A stretch of DNA of 64,000 bases from Heliomicrobium undosum. Lineage in GTDB: Bacteria; Bacillota; Desulfitobacteriia; Heliobacteriales; Heliobacteriaceae. The DNA lies in assembly GCF_009877425.1 (NCBI RefSeq), contig NZ_WXEY01000004.1, forward strand, positions 1 through 64,000, written 5' to 3'. Below the pieces are notes generated by a model. It was given only the letters and a program-made list of their open reading frames with translations. It did not search any database and had not been told where the DNA came from. The position numbers and the translations under genes are program-made. This document shows positions 50,365-59,060 of this stretch, in pieces. Positions within the stretch are counted from its first letter, which is position 1; every line of letters starts with the position of its first letter.

Positions 50365-52071
50365 TCAACAGGAGAATGTAGCAATGGCGGAGGACAACTT
50401 GCCGCTCAACGCTTCGAGCCCCTTGGCCGAGGCGGCCAACTCCTCTGTGACAGCCAACTGTTCTTGTGAGGCGGCAGCGACACTCTGCGTTTGACCGGCT
50501 GTGCGGGTGGTGATCGCCGTAATCTCCTTGACCGATCCGGACACGGCAGTCGCATTATCGCAGACCGCTGTCATCAGGGAAGCCGTTTCATCGAGTTGGC
50601 GCTTCGCCGAATCCGTTGTTTCCGTGATCTGCTGGAACACTGTTTCAACCTCAACCATCGTATGGACGCCCTGGTCAACGGAAGCCATCTGATGAGACAT
50701 GGAAAGACTCGTTTTTTCAATCTTGCCTTGAATGGCCTCGATCAACCGGGCGATCTGCTTCGACGATGCGCTCGATTCGTCGGCCAGCTTCCGGATCTCC
50801 TCGGCCACCACGGAGAATCCGGCGCCGGCTTCTCCGGCGCGAGCTGCTTCGATGTTGGCGTTCAGCGCCAGCAGGTTCGTCTGCTGCGCGATAGATGCCA
50901 TTGCCGCTGCGATGTGGCCGATTTCGTGAGAGTGACCGGCCAGTTCCTGCACCTGTCCCGCGAGCGTCTGTGTGTTCTGACCGATCTGATCGATCTGGCG
51001 GATCGCCTTGTCAACCGTCTGAACCCCATCGGCAGCCTGAACGGCCGCCAACTGTGCTTGCGCCGTGATGCCGGCAAAGAGGCGTGTGATGTCATGGATC
51101 TCATCAACGATGGCCCGCACCCGTTCGGCGCTCGCCTGGGCTTCATCAGATTGCCGTTCCGTCCCGGCAGCGACGTCCTGAATCGCTGCCGTGATCTGTG
51201 TCGTCGCTGATTCCGCTTGATTGGCGCTGGCCGACAGAGAGGCTGACGACATGGCCACCCGCTCGCTGCTCTCGCTCACCCCTTGCACCAATCGCCGCAG
51301 ACTGTCGGCCATCGTATTGATGGAAGCCACCAATAGGCCGATCTCATCGCGGGTCGTCTCCGGGAGCCGATCCACACGCAGGTTGCCGGCTGCAATCTGC
51401 CGGGCCGTCTCAGCGGCGGCCACCAGCGGCTGCATGCTCTGCCTGACGACGAACCAGGAGACCAACACACAGAAAAGGATGCCCAGGCTGCCTGCGAAGA
51501 GAACTTTTGTCCGGAGTTCAACGGTCATCTTTTCGTAGGGGGCGTTGGGCACACCGACATACCAGATGCCGATCACCTCGTTTTTCCCATTCCGGATCGG
51601 TTCATAGGCGGTCTGGTTTAAGGCGCCGACCACCAGCGCCTTGCCGATGTATGTCTGTCCCTGTTTCAACACGGCTTCAGCCACTGCCTCCGATACGACG
51701 GTGCCTACTGCCCTCGATCCATCCGGTCCTTTGACGTTCGTCGCGACCCGTCGATCCCCTTGGAAGAGGGTGACCGTATCGCCGGTGAGTTCTCCGATCC
51801 GATCGACCAGTTCCGATTTGTTGTTGATGACCTGATCGCCTTTGCACAACTGTCCATCGCGAATCGACCATTCCCCCGGATAGCGCTGCTCGATATAGGC
51901 CATACCAATCCGGGAATCGGATTTCAGTTTTTCGATCGCCGATGCTACCAGTTTTTGCTCAGCTTGTGACGATGCAAACCAACCAACGAAAATAATCACG
52001 GCAATGCCGATGGTGGAGAAGAGCGTGACTACTTTAGCCTTCATTCCGAGTCGAAACATTGTGCCAGCCAC
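50365..52071 (-). CDS. Methyl-accepting chemotaxis protein with single Cache-type sensor
   Basis: A 568-residue receptor. TM1 is at about residues 12-32 and an extracellular single-Cache domain at about 35-170, containing [23 protein letters not shown] and the [16 protein letters not shown] end. TM2 lies at about 178-200, HAMP at 200-255, and the MCP domain runs to the end with [21 protein letters not shown] as the signalling tip. The ligand is unknown. GTG 52071 is chosen because GGAGGAGG lies 7 bases before it on the minus strand; longer upstream starts (to 52194) lack a ribosome site. It differs from the chemoreceptor at 34386 in sensor sequence. Confidence 0.92.
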   Translation of the reverse strand: MAGTMFRLGMKAKVVTLFSTIGIAVIIFVGWFASSQAEQKLVASAIEKLKSDSRIGMAYIEQRYPGEWSIRDGQLCKGDQVINNKSELVDRIGELTGDTVTLFQGDRRVATNVKGPDGSRAVGTVVSEAVAEAVLKQGQTYIGKALVVGALNQTAYEPIRNGKNEVIGIWYVGVPNAPYEKMTVELRTKVLFAGSLGILFCVLVSWFVVRQSMQPLVAAAETARQIAAGNLRVDRLPETTRDEIGLLVASINTMADSLRRLVQGVSESSERVAMSSASLSASANQAESATTQITAAIQDVAAGTERQSDEAQASAERVRAIVDEIHDITRLFAGITAQAQLAAVQAADGVQTVDKAIRQIDQIGQNTQTLAGQVQELAGHSHEIGHIAAAMASIAQQTNLLALNANIEAARAGEAGAGFSVVAEEIRKLADESSASSKQIARLIEAIQGKIEKTSLSMSHQMASVDQGVHTMVEVETVFQQITETTDSAKRQLDETASLMTAVCDNATAVSGSVKEITAITTRTAGQTQSVAAASQEQLAVTEELAASAKGLEALSGKLSSAIATFSC

Positions 52072-52565
52072 AGTAGAACCTCCTCCGATATATACTAGGA
52101 AAAATGTTGCATTTGTATCATAACATACAAGGTGTAATAAATGTAGATGGTGTGATGAAGGTTTGACAATGTCTTTGCTTGAAAAAACATACATTCAAAC
52201 AAAAAGCAGCAGAGAGAAATATAAAAAAATAAAGGGATATTTTGCATATACAAATGAATACTGTGTTTACCGAATAGAAAATAGTCAATAACCCATAACC
52301 GATAGCCCATCGCCCATCGTCAATCGTCAGCAGCAATATGCAAAGTCCCCCGCTAGTCAAAGTCGCGCTTCGCCGGTTGATTGTCCCTTTCGCCGTGATC
52401 AACGGCTAAAATAAAATTCGGAAGAAAAGGGGTTATCTTACACCGATAGGTTCAAAAAATCTTCTTTTAAAAGAAACCAATAGCAGGTCCTATGCGTCAA
52501 ATGACTGAAGAATCGAATCCAACGACAACTTTTCACTGATCGAAGATATCGAAGGAGGTTCTTTC
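52072..52565. other. Intergenic region without genes
   Basis: 494 bases between divergent genes. The part near 52090-52280 is very AT-rich and should hold the promoter of the minus-strand chemoreceptor gene. A low-complexity run of CCCATCGCCCATCGTCAATCG type is at about 52305-52328. A 6-bp inverted pair GTTGAT/ATCAAC encloses 52375-52405. No convincing RNA gene or open frame was seen. Confidence 0.6.
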
Positions 52566-54533
52566 ATGAGCCATCAAGGAAAGGGAGACGAAAGAAAGGG
52601 AAGGCGGCGTCCCGCCCAGGCGGCCCTGGCGGGTCTCGTCCTGACGAGCATGTTGGCAGGCGCCTTTCCCGCATCCGCCTTGGCCGCAGACGGGACTGCC
52701 CAAACGACGGAAGCGGCTGCCCAAGCTGCGGAGGCGGTTCCCCGAGGCACAGAGGCGATTCCCCAAGCGAAAGCGGCGGTTCCCCAACCGGAGTCATCTT
52801 CCTCGCGGACAGCGACGGTGGAGGTTCAGGGCGAGGAAGAGCATAAGATTGAGAAGGCTTCGCCCCAAGTGGAAGCCCGCATCCAGAAAACGATCGACCT
52901 GCTCCGGTCACTTTACCCCGAGTTCGGATCCTTGAACCTCCAGATGAAGCTCCGCGAGAAGAACACCCGTATGATGCACGGGCAGCGTACGGAACGAGAA
53001 GAGTGGATCCTGTTCTTCGATGACCGGCAGCCGAAAGACAAGAAGTCCGAAGACCGGATCTACAACCAGGTACATATGAATTTTGATGAAACAGGCGCCC
53101 TGATATCGTACAGTTGGCAAAACCCCAACTGGGCGGGAACAGACATGCCGGACAAGGCAATGGCCTCGAAAAAGGCAAAGGAATTTCTGCAGAAGCTCAT
53201 CGGCGCCGACCTTGACCGTTACGCGCCGGGGAGCGCCAGCAGCACCGGGACCCATGGCGCCGCTTCGGATGGCGGGAAAAAAGTCACCTGGACGCACCGC
53301 AGCGTTCAGTTTGAGGGGCTCGTCAACGGCATCCCCCTGATCAACAGCAGCGACAATTGGACCGTCGATGTGGACGGAAAAGGCCGGATCGTCGGGGTGC
53401 ACCACTGGAACAAGGAACGGCCTGATCCCGCCTTGTACCCTGATCCGGCCAAAGCGATCACCTTGGATGCGGCGAAAAGGCGCTTTGCCGAGCAGACGCG
53501 GATGGTGCTGTCCTACCAGCCGCAAGAATTTCTGAATCAGAGTCCGGCAGAGTTAGCCGACATGCCCTTGCCGGGGAGAAAGCCGATGATCCTGGCCTAC
53601 ATGCCAGACAGCATGGGCTACATCGACGCGTTCACAGGAAAGCCCTCTATAGAATTTAACGCTGTCACCGATGTATTTAAGAAGACCGAGGCGAGCATCC
53701 GCATCACCGGTCAAGGAAAGGGGCTCTATGTCCGGAGTCCGGAAGAAGGCCGGCGGTTTATCGAAAAAGAACTCGGTTTCGACATGACAGGAATGACCTT
53801 TTTCAATGTCCCTAAGGAAGAAGAAAAGGAGCCCGCCGCGCCCACGATCAAGCGGTACCACTGGGATGAACAAGAGCGCATGGACAGCCTGCTCGCGAAA
53901 ATCCGGCCCGACAAGTTCCGGCCCCGCTACGCCTCCCTGACGACAGAATCGGATACGGGGCGGATTTGCGGTTTCTCCATCGGTCGCGTCTACGTCGACA
54001 GCGAACAACAGGCGCAGGAAGCGAAGCCGTTCACGGCGATCCCCGCCGAGGAGGCGAAGAAAAAGGCCGTCAGCTTCCTCCAGCCGTTCCTGCCGGCACG
54101 GACCATTGAAACGAAACTGTTAGAGCCGAGGGATGGGCAGCCAACGTACCCCGACTGGGTTGACGTGTCCAAGCTGCCCCAGGACTTCCGCGAAAGTCCT
54201 GTCTGCGATTTCATCTTTATCCCTCTCCATGAGGGCGTTCCCGTCGAAGGGATCCACTGGCACGTGTCCGTTGACAAAGCGACGGGCAAGGTGTGGTCCT
54301 TTACCTATTTCCCTGTCGACTTTGACAAACTGCCGTCCAAGAGCGGCCTCATTTCCCCGGAGATGGCCGAGGATACGTACCTTAAAAACCTCGATATTAA
54401 ACGGGTCTATTTGTGGCCGGAGTTTTTCAACCAGCGTGCGCCCAAGCCCCAACTTGTCTACATGCCGGCATATGAGTTCGTCGGCGTCATCGACGCCAAA
54501 ACAGGGAAGCCCATTCCTTTCGTAAAGGATTAA
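52566..54533 (+). CDS. Secreted YcdB/YcdC-domain protein, first of tandem pair
   Basis: A 655-residue exported protein. Signal peptide: positively charged KGDERKGRRR, hydrophobic AALAGLVLTSMLAGAFPASALA, probable cleavage after ALA (about residue 41). A Gln/Ala/Pro-rich linker follows (to about 90), then two YcdB/YcdC-like repeats with the W-T-V-D-V-D-G-K-G-R-I and F-x-V-D-F-D-K-L-P-S-K motifs and YMPAYEFVGVIDAKTGK at the end. YcdB/YcdC proteins are Firmicutes surface proteins of unproven function with PepSY-like modules. GGAGG precedes ATG 52566. No zinc-peptidase motif was found. The next gene is a paralogue. Confidence 0.8.
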   Translation: MSHQGKGDERKGRRRPAQAALAGLVLTSMLAGAFPASALAADGTAQTTEAAAQAAEAVPRGTEAIPQAKAAVPQPESSSSRTATVEVQGEEEHKIEKASPQVEARIQKTIDLLRSLYPEFGSLNLQMKLREKNTRMMHGQRTEREEWILFFDDRQPKDKKSEDRIYNQVHMNFDETGALISYSWQNPNWAGTDMPDKAMASKKAKEFLQKLIGADLDRYAPGSASSTGTHGAASDGGKKVTWTHRSVQFEGLVNGIPLINSSDNWTVDVDGKGRIVGVHHWNKERPDPALYPDPAKAITLDAAKRRFAEQTRMVLSYQPQEFLNQSPAELADMPLPGRKPMILAYMPDSMGYIDAFTGKPSIEFNAVTDVFKKTEASIRITGQGKGLYVRSPEEGRRFIEKELGFDMTGMTFFNVPKEEEKEPAAPTIKRYHWDEQERMDSLLAKIRPDKFRPRYASLTTESDTGRICGFSIGRVYVDSEQQAQEAKPFTAIPAEEAKKKAVSFLQPFLPARTIETKLLEPRDGQPTYPDWVDVSKLPQDFRESPVCDFIFIPLHEGVPVEGIHWHVSVDKATGKVWSFTYFPVDFDKLPSKSGLISPEMAEDTYLKNLDIKRVYLWPEFFNQRAPKPQLVYMPAYEFVGVIDAKTGKPIPFVKD

Positions 54534-54594
54534 AAGGCAGCAGATCAACGATGGGAACTGTGGGACAAACCAACAGAGGGGGGCCGAATGCGAC

Positions 54595-56481
54595 ATGCGT
54601 CATCGACGAGACGGTGATGAGAGAAGAGAACGCTTCCGGTCCTGGCAGGCGGCTGTGGCTGGCGCTGTTTTGACCGGCATGCTGACAGGGGGAATTCCCT
54701 GCGCTCAAGCGGAAGAGGGGAGCCCTGCAACCGCAACTGGGCCTGCAGCGACGACAGCGGCTAGGGCCGGTAAGCCCATATCGTCAATGAAAGCCATGAA
54801 CGAAGCGGCTTCACCGGAAGTGGAAGCCCGCATGCAACAGGTCTTGGAGTTGTTCCGCTCCATGTACCCCGAGTTTCGCTCCTTACAAATCCAGATAAAA
54901 ACCCGTGGCAAGAGCCTGCATATGGGAGACGGACAGCGCCTGGAGCGGGAACAATGGATGCTTGCTTTTGATGAGCGAAAACCGGGAGAACCGAAGCGGG
55001 ATGATCAGGTGTCCAACCAGGTGCTGTTGCAATTTGACGAGACCGGCCTCTTGGAATCCTACCGTTGGGAAAACCGGGACTGGGCGGGAGAGAATTTGCC
55101 CGATAAGCAAACCGCCCTGGCAAAAGCGACGGAATTCCTGCAAAAACTCCCCGGCGCGGACCTTGCCCAGTATGCGCCGGGCAATGTGAACGGGGAAGGC
55201 AGCAATACTAAATTCCTAGATGAAAAGGAAGTCACCTGGGTACACCGCAGCGTTCAGTTTGATCGCCAGATCAAAGGCATCCCCATGCTCAACGGCACCG
55301 ATATGTGGAACGTTGATGTCGACGGCGGCGGACGGATCACGGGACTCCGCCGTTGGGCGAACAAGAACCACCCCGATCCGGCCTTGTTTCCCGACCCGGC
55401 CACGGCACTTCCCCTCGAAAAAGCAAAAAAAGCATTAGAAGCGCAGCAGCAAATGGCCCTTGTCTACCTGCCGGCGGAGTTCCTGACACCGGCGCCGGGT
55501 GACGTCAGGCCGTTGCCGGGGCGGTTGCCGCTGCGATTGGTCTACCGGCCCCTATCATTCCTGGACCTTATGGACGCCGTCACAGGAAAACTGCCGGCAG
55601 AATTTGAAGCAGCAAGGTCAGGCGACGCTGTCGAGACCACCCTTCGCGTCACCGGGGAAGGGAAGGCGCTCTACGCCAAGAATGCCGAAGAAGGCCGCAG
55701 GGTGATGGAGAAGGAACTTGGCGTCGATTTGACGGGGATGACCTGCTCTGACGATGAAAACGAGTGGGCACAGGAGGAGAAACCGGCGCCCCATATCCGT
55801 CGATGGGAATGGCATGACCGGCAGTTCATCGAAAGCCTGTCTGCTGAGAACCGAACACGTCCGTTCATCCTTGACAACGCATCCTTGGAGACGGAATCAG
55901 ATACCGGGCGTGTTTGCGGTTTTTCCGCCGGCTATGCAAGCGCCGATGGCTCTGAAGGGCAAAAAGGCAGCGAAAAGGCCGTCATTTCCGCCGACGAGGC
56001 CAAGAAAACGGCCACTGCCCTTCTGACAAAGCATCTGCCGATGCGAACCGTCGAGATGAAAATGGTCGCCATGGACCAGGCGCCGCGCAAGTACCCCGAC
56101 TGGGTTGACACCGCCCATTTGCCGCACTACGCAAAAGAGCGCCCCACCTATGACTTCAAATTCATCCCGCTCCATCAAGGCATCCCCATCGACGGATTCA
56201 ACTGGAGCGTGTCTGTAGAAAAAGCGACTGGCAAGGTGGTTTCTTTCCACTACCATCCGGTGGACTTTGACAAAGTGCCCTCAAAAGAAGGCATTGTCTC
56301 TCCGGAAACGGCCAAGAATGCCTTCGTAAAAACCGTGAACATGAGACTCATGTACCACTGGCCCCAGTACTTCAACCAGCGCGCGCCCGAACCGGTGCTC
56401 GTCTACGCGCAGGAAGTCCACCATACAGGCATCATCGACGCCAAAACAGCGACGGTGGTCCAGCGCCTTGGGGACGATTAA
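54595..56481 (+). CDS. Secreted YcdB/YcdC-domain protein, second of tandem pair
   Basis: A 628-residue paralogue of the preceding protein, clearly alignable throughout (for example EVEARMQQVLELFRSMYPEF against the corresponding segment of the first copy, and PVDFDKVPSKEGI near the C-terminus). Signal peptide: RHRRDGDERRERFRSW then AAVAGAVLTGMLTGGIPCAQA. Its linker is shorter and lacks the Gln/Ala repeats of the first copy. It lies 61 bases downstream in the same direction, so the two are probably one operon. Start ATG 54595 with a GAGGGGGG run about 10 bases upstream. Confidence 0.8.
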   Translation: MRHRRDGDERRERFRSWQAAVAGAVLTGMLTGGIPCAQAEEGSPATATGPAATTAARAGKPISSMKAMNEAASPEVEARMQQVLELFRSMYPEFRSLQIQIKTRGKSLHMGDGQRLEREQWMLAFDERKPGEPKRDDQVSNQVLLQFDETGLLESYRWENRDWAGENLPDKQTALAKATEFLQKLPGADLAQYAPGNVNGEGSNTKFLDEKEVTWVHRSVQFDRQIKGIPMLNGTDMWNVDVDGGGRITGLRRWANKNHPDPALFPDPATALPLEKAKKALEAQQQMALVYLPAEFLTPAPGDVRPLPGRLPLRLVYRPLSFLDLMDAVTGKLPAEFEAARSGDAVETTLRVTGEGKALYAKNAEEGRRVMEKELGVDLTGMTCSDDENEWAQEEKPAPHIRRWEWHDRQFIESLSAENRTRPFILDNASLETESDTGRVCGFSAGYASADGSEGQKGSEKAVISADEAKKTATALLTKHLPMRTVEMKMVAMDQAPRKYPDWVDTAHLPHYAKERPTYDFKFIPLHQGIPIDGFNWSVSVEKATGKVVSFHYHPVDFDKVPSKEGIVSPETAKNAFVKTVNMRLMYHWPQYFNQRAPEPVLVYAQEVHHTGIIDAKTATVVQRLGDD

Positions 56482-56540
56482 GGGATACGGCGTCCCGTTT
56501 CTTTTTGCCTTGTGTTGGCAAGAATAAAAGGAGTTCCCTA

Positions 56541-56569
56541 TTGCCAAAGCGGGGAAAGGGGACTATAAT
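56541..56569 (+). promoter_or_regulatory. Promoter of the first tRNA-Arg(ACG)
   Basis: TTGCCA (56541-56546), a 17-base spacer and a perfect TATAAT (56564-56569), 22 bases before the tRNA. Confidence 0.8.
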
Positions 56570-56590
56570 AATTTTTGTGCCTCAGGAGAT

Positions 56591-56667
56591 GCGCCCGTAG
56601 CTCAGCTGGATAGAGTAATTGACTACGAATCAAGAGGTCGGAGGTTCGAATCCTCCCGGGCGCGCCA
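56591..56667 (+). tRNA. tRNA-Arg (anticodon ACG), copy 1
   Basis: A 77-base tRNA: acceptor GCGCCCG (56591-56597) pairs with CGGGCGC (56657-56663), discriminator G, encoded CCA (56665-56667). The anticodon loop GACTACGAATC reads ACG. A34 should be converted to inosine by TadA, encoded 457 bases downstream. Confidence 0.97.
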
Positions 56668-56679
56668 TTTGCACATCAG

Positions 56680-56702
56680 CCCTGCGAGTATGCAGGGTTT
56701 TT
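56680..56702 (+). terminator. Terminator of tRNA-Arg copy 1
   Basis: CCCTGC (56680-56685) pairs with GCAGGG (56692-56697), followed by TTTTTG. Confidence 0.8.
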
Positions 56703-56790
56703 GTTTTGCAGCTTTTTGATTAGCGGCTTTTTTGGAACAGGCCGTGCGCGTTTTCAGAACAGCGAGACAGAAATTGCCACACCCTACACC

Positions 56791-56819
56791 TTGACGCATC
56801 AACAGCATTTTGTTATACT
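56791..56819 (+). promoter_or_regulatory. Promoter of tRNA-Arg copy 2
   Basis: TTGACG (56791-56796), a 17-base spacer and TATACT (56814-56819), 35 bases before the tRNA. Confidence 0.75.
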
Positions 56820-56853
56820 ATCTCATGCGGCGCGAGAGAGCGCCGGGAAATAT

Positions 56854-56930
56854 GCGCCCGTAGCTCAGCTGGATAGAGTAATTGACTACGAATCAAGAGG
56901 TCGGAGGTTCGAATCCTCCCGGGCGCGCCA
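56854..56930 (+). tRNA. tRNA-Arg (anticodon ACG), copy 2
   Basis: The same 77-base sequence as the copy at 56591-56667, base for base, with encoded CCA. The flanking sequences differ, so only the tRNA was duplicated. It probably shares a transcript with tRNA-Arg(CCT) 26 bases downstream. Confidence 0.97.
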
Positions 56931-56956
56931 TTTCTTTTTTTATTTTAGCGGAAAAT

Positions 56957-57033
56957 GCCTCCGTAGCTCAGTGGATAGAGCGAGGGCGTCCTAAGCCCTG
57001 TCGTCGGGAGTTCGATTCTCTCCGGGGGCACCA
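56957..57033 (+). tRNA. tRNA-Arg (anticodon CCU)
   Basis: 77 bases: acceptor GCCTCCG (56957-56963) pairs with CGGGGGC (57023-57029, one T-G pair), discriminator A, CCA at 57031-57033. The anticodon stem-loop GGGCGTCCTAAGCCC reads CCT. TTCGATTC is the T-loop. Confidence 0.95.
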
Positions 57034-57123
57034 GGAAGGCACCGTCCTTTTCCCCGAACCTTGTGTCGGGAAAGGCGTTTTATTCGTGGGCCGATTCCAT
57101 CAATCGAAGAGCAGGGAACCGCA

Positions 57124-57582
57124 GTGGCACTCGATGACGACAAGTTCATGGGGTTGGCCCTGGAGGAAGGCCGGCAGGCCTTTGCCAAGGGCGAGGTGCC
57201 GATCGGCTGTGTCATCGTCAAAGACGGCGAGGTCATTGGCCGGGGACACAACCTCCGCGAGACGGACAAGAACCCCGTTGCCCATGCCGAAGTCCTGGCC
57301 ATCCAGGATGCGGCCAACCGCACCGGCGGCTGGCGATTGGCGGGAACAACCTTGTACGTGACCGTGGAACCTTGTCCCATGTGCGCCGGCGCCATCGTGT
57401 TGGCCCGGATCCCTCGCGTTGTCTTCGCCGTCATGGACCCAAAAGGCGGAGCGGCCGGAACCTGCTTCAACATCCTCGAAAGCCCCTGGACGAACCACCG
57501 CGTGTCGGTCGTCTCCGGTGTGCGCGAGGAAGAGGCCAAAGAACTGATGCAGTCCTTTTTTCAGCGGCTGCGCAGGAAATAG
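57124..57582 (+). CDS. tadA: tRNA-specific adenosine deaminase TadA
   Basis: A 152-residue deaminase converting A34 of tRNA-Arg(ACG) to inosine. The zinc and catalytic motif is HAEVLAIQDA (His-Ala-Glu) and PCPMCAGAI (two cysteines), with GEVPIGCVIV upstream and the C-terminal helix ending FFQRLRRK. The frame is open to 57061, but GTG 57124 gives the normal family length. It sits directly behind three tRNA-Arg genes, two of which encode its substrate; a common transcript is likely, since no terminator is seen between 57033 and 57124. Confidence 0.95.
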   Translation: MALDDDKFMGLALEEGRQAFAKGEVPIGCVIVKDGEVIGRGHNLRETDKNPVAHAEVLAIQDAANRTGGWRLAGTTLYVTVEPCPMCAGAIVLARIPRVVFAVMDPKGGAAGTCFNILESPWTNHRVSVVSGVREEEAKELMQSFFQRLRRK

Positions 57583-57643
57583 GCTGTTCGTTCAACCGTT
57601 GCTTCAGTGACTGAGTTCTGAATCATGAAAACCGCATAAACAC

Positions 57644-57735
57644 GGAGAGGTGGCTGAGTTGGTCGAAGGCGCCCGACTCGAAATCGGGTAGGCGTTAACA
57701 GCGTCTCGTGGGTTCGAATCCCACCCTCTCCGCCA
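57644..57735 (+). tRNA. tRNA-Ser (anticodon CGA)
   Basis: 92 bases, class II with long variable arm. Acceptor GGAGAGG (57644-57650) pairs with CCTCTCC (57725-57731), discriminator G, CCA at 57733-57735. Anticodon stem-loop CCCGACTCGAAATCGGG reads CGA. Confidence 0.97.
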
Positions 57736-57750
57736 TACATAAAACCCGAG

Positions 57751-57786
57751 AATCAACGTTTGACTGTAGTTAAGCGTTGATTTTTT
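57751..57786 (+). terminator. Terminator of tRNA-Ser(CGA)
   Basis: AATCAACG (57751-57758) pairs with CGTTGATT (57775-57782), followed by T residues. Confidence 0.85.
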
Positions 57787-57906
57787 GTTTTTACAATTAT
57801 TGAACCGTTTCTGCTTTTTCGAGGAGCAGCAATGGCTTTTACCTATGAATTTCAGGCATAATATTAAAAAGCTTAACGAGGGAACGGTAAAGAAGAAGGG
57901 CCTAAA

Positions 57907-58092
57907 ATGGCATATAACTCCAAAGTTGAAAAGAGACCGCCTTCGAAAGAAATGCTACTCGAAGCCCATAAACGTTATGTCGACCTTATAACTAAAACGT
58001 CTGCCGCTGGAATAACCAAAGCAGACTTAGAGAGAGACGTTAAAGAAGTATTTGAAGAGATCAAAGCAAGTCGCCGTTCCGGTTATAATTGA
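57907..58092 (+). CDS. Small protein, probable antitoxin partner of a broken PIN toxin
   Basis: A 61-residue, mostly helical, charged protein (start MAYNSKVEKRPPSKEMLLEA, end FEEIKASRRSGYN). AAGAAGGG lies 8-9 bases before ATG 57907. Its 3' end overlaps, in another frame, the start of a PIN-domain sequence (VIIDTNVLVP), the usual order for VapB-like antitoxin and PIN toxin. It is AT-richer than its surroundings, as typical of mobile toxin-antitoxin cassettes. The antitoxin role is inferred from context alone; no DNA-binding fold is recognised. Confidence 0.5.
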   Translation: MAYNSKVEKRPPSKEMLLEAHKRYVDLITKTSAAGITKADLERDVKEVFEEIKASRRSGYN

Positions 58093-58144
58093 CACGAACG
58101 TATTGGTCCCCTGCGTAACAATGAAGAAGCCGTCTCCTGCTTGA
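58067..58144 (+). pseudogene. Truncated PIN-domain toxin gene (N-terminal fragment)
   Basis: In the frame overlapping the end of the 61-residue gene, 58070-58144 encodes VAVPVIIDTNVLVPCVT followed by a stop. P-V-I-x-D-T-N-V-L-V is the first strand and first catalytic aspartate of PIN ribonucleases. Only about 20 of the expected 130-150 residues remain; the frame runs straight into a terminator hairpin, which suggests a deletion. Confidence 0.6.
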
Positions 58145-58170
58145 CTTTTCGCAGGAGACGGCTCTTTTTT
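58128..58170 (+). terminator. Rho-independent terminator
   Basis: AGCCGTCTCCTGC (58128-58140) pairs perfectly with GCAGGAGACGGCT (58151-58163), followed by CTTTTTT. Confidence 0.92.
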
Positions 58171-58246
58171 CGTTCACGTTGTGTCTAGACGCTGAAGACG
58201 AGTCGTCTGCGCTTTTTCTCCAACGACGAAGAACGTAAAAAGGATA

Positions 58247-58276
58247 TTGACCGACCGTCGGTTAGTGTAGCATAAT
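58247..58276 (+). promoter_or_regulatory. Promoter with TetR-type operator
   Basis: TTGACC (58247-58252), an 18-base spacer and CATAAT (58271-58276). The palindrome ACCGAC-C-GTCGGT (58250-58262) overlaps the -35, typical of TetR-family autoregulation. Confidence 0.75.
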
Positions 58277-58324
58277 GAAAGTAATCAACAGCAATGATTT
58301 ACAGAACGATCGGAGGAGGAAGCC

Positions 58325-58963
58325 ATGGCACGCATCGTGAAAAAACCGGAAGAACGACGCAGGGAGCTCATCGAAGCAGCCCTGGAACTGTTCCAAAGTC
58401 AAGGATACGGGAATACCACCGTCGAGGCGGTCATCCGTAAGACGGGGATCGCCAAAGGGACGTTCTATCATTACTTCCAGTCCAAAGAGGATATCCTTGC
58501 AGCCGTCGTCGACAGCATGCTTAGCCGGGTTATCGCAGACGCCCGCGCCGTTTCCGACGACCTCTCTCTAAACGCGCTGGAGAAACTGCAACGGCTTCTC
58601 GGCGGGGAGAACCAGGTCTTCCGTGAGGCGGAGGGGATGGCGGAAAGCCTGCATCATCCTGAAAACCGCGAACTGCACGAAAAGACGAATGTGGAAATCG
58701 TATTGCAGTTGTCGCCGGTGCTGGCCGATGTGATTGAACAGGGAGTCAGGGAAGGCTTTTTTCAGGTTGAGAACGTGCTGGAAACGGTGCAGTTCCTGCT
58801 TGCCGGTTCCCAGTTTCTCTTCGACCTCGGGCTGTTCCGCTGGTCGAGAGAAGAAGCGCTCCTCCGCGCACAGGCGATGGCTACAGTGATTGAGCGGACA
58901 TTGGGGGCTGAAAAAGGAACCTTTCAGTTCCTCGTAAATAAGTACAGAACGAAAGAGTTGTAG
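58325..58963 (+). CDS. TetR/AcrR-family transcriptional regulator
   Basis: A 212-residue regulator. The N-terminal HTH (about residues 10-57) has RRRELIEAALELFQSQGYGNTTVEAVIRKTGIAKGTFYHYFQSKEDI split across helices 1-4, an exact TetR pattern; the C-terminal ligand domain is all-helical. GGAGGAGG precedes ATG 58325. It is likely autoregulated through the palindrome at 58250-58262 and probably represses the membrane protein and MFS exporter genes that follow in the same direction. Confidence 0.93.
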   Translation: MARIVKKPEERRRELIEAALELFQSQGYGNTTVEAVIRKTGIAKGTFYHYFQSKEDILAAVVDSMLSRVIADARAVSDDLSLNALEKLQRLLGGENQVFREAEGMAESLHHPENRELHEKTNVEIVLQLSPVLADVIEQGVREGFFQVENVLETVQFLLAGSQFLFDLGLFRWSREEALLRAQAMATVIERTLGAEKGTFQFLVNKYRTKEL

Positions 58964-59060
58964 GTGAGAGGCAAGTGGAGTAATACGGGGATAGACGCAG
59001 AAGTCCTGTAGCGCGGTCGGAGACGAGCGCCGGTCAGAGATTCGGATCGGAGGTATGGCG

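Noticed and set aside
56591-57735. tRNA cluster as phage or island attachment site
   Set aside because: No integrase, no partial tRNA 3' repeat downstream was seen. The repeated Arg tRNA is a whole gene copy, not an att site.
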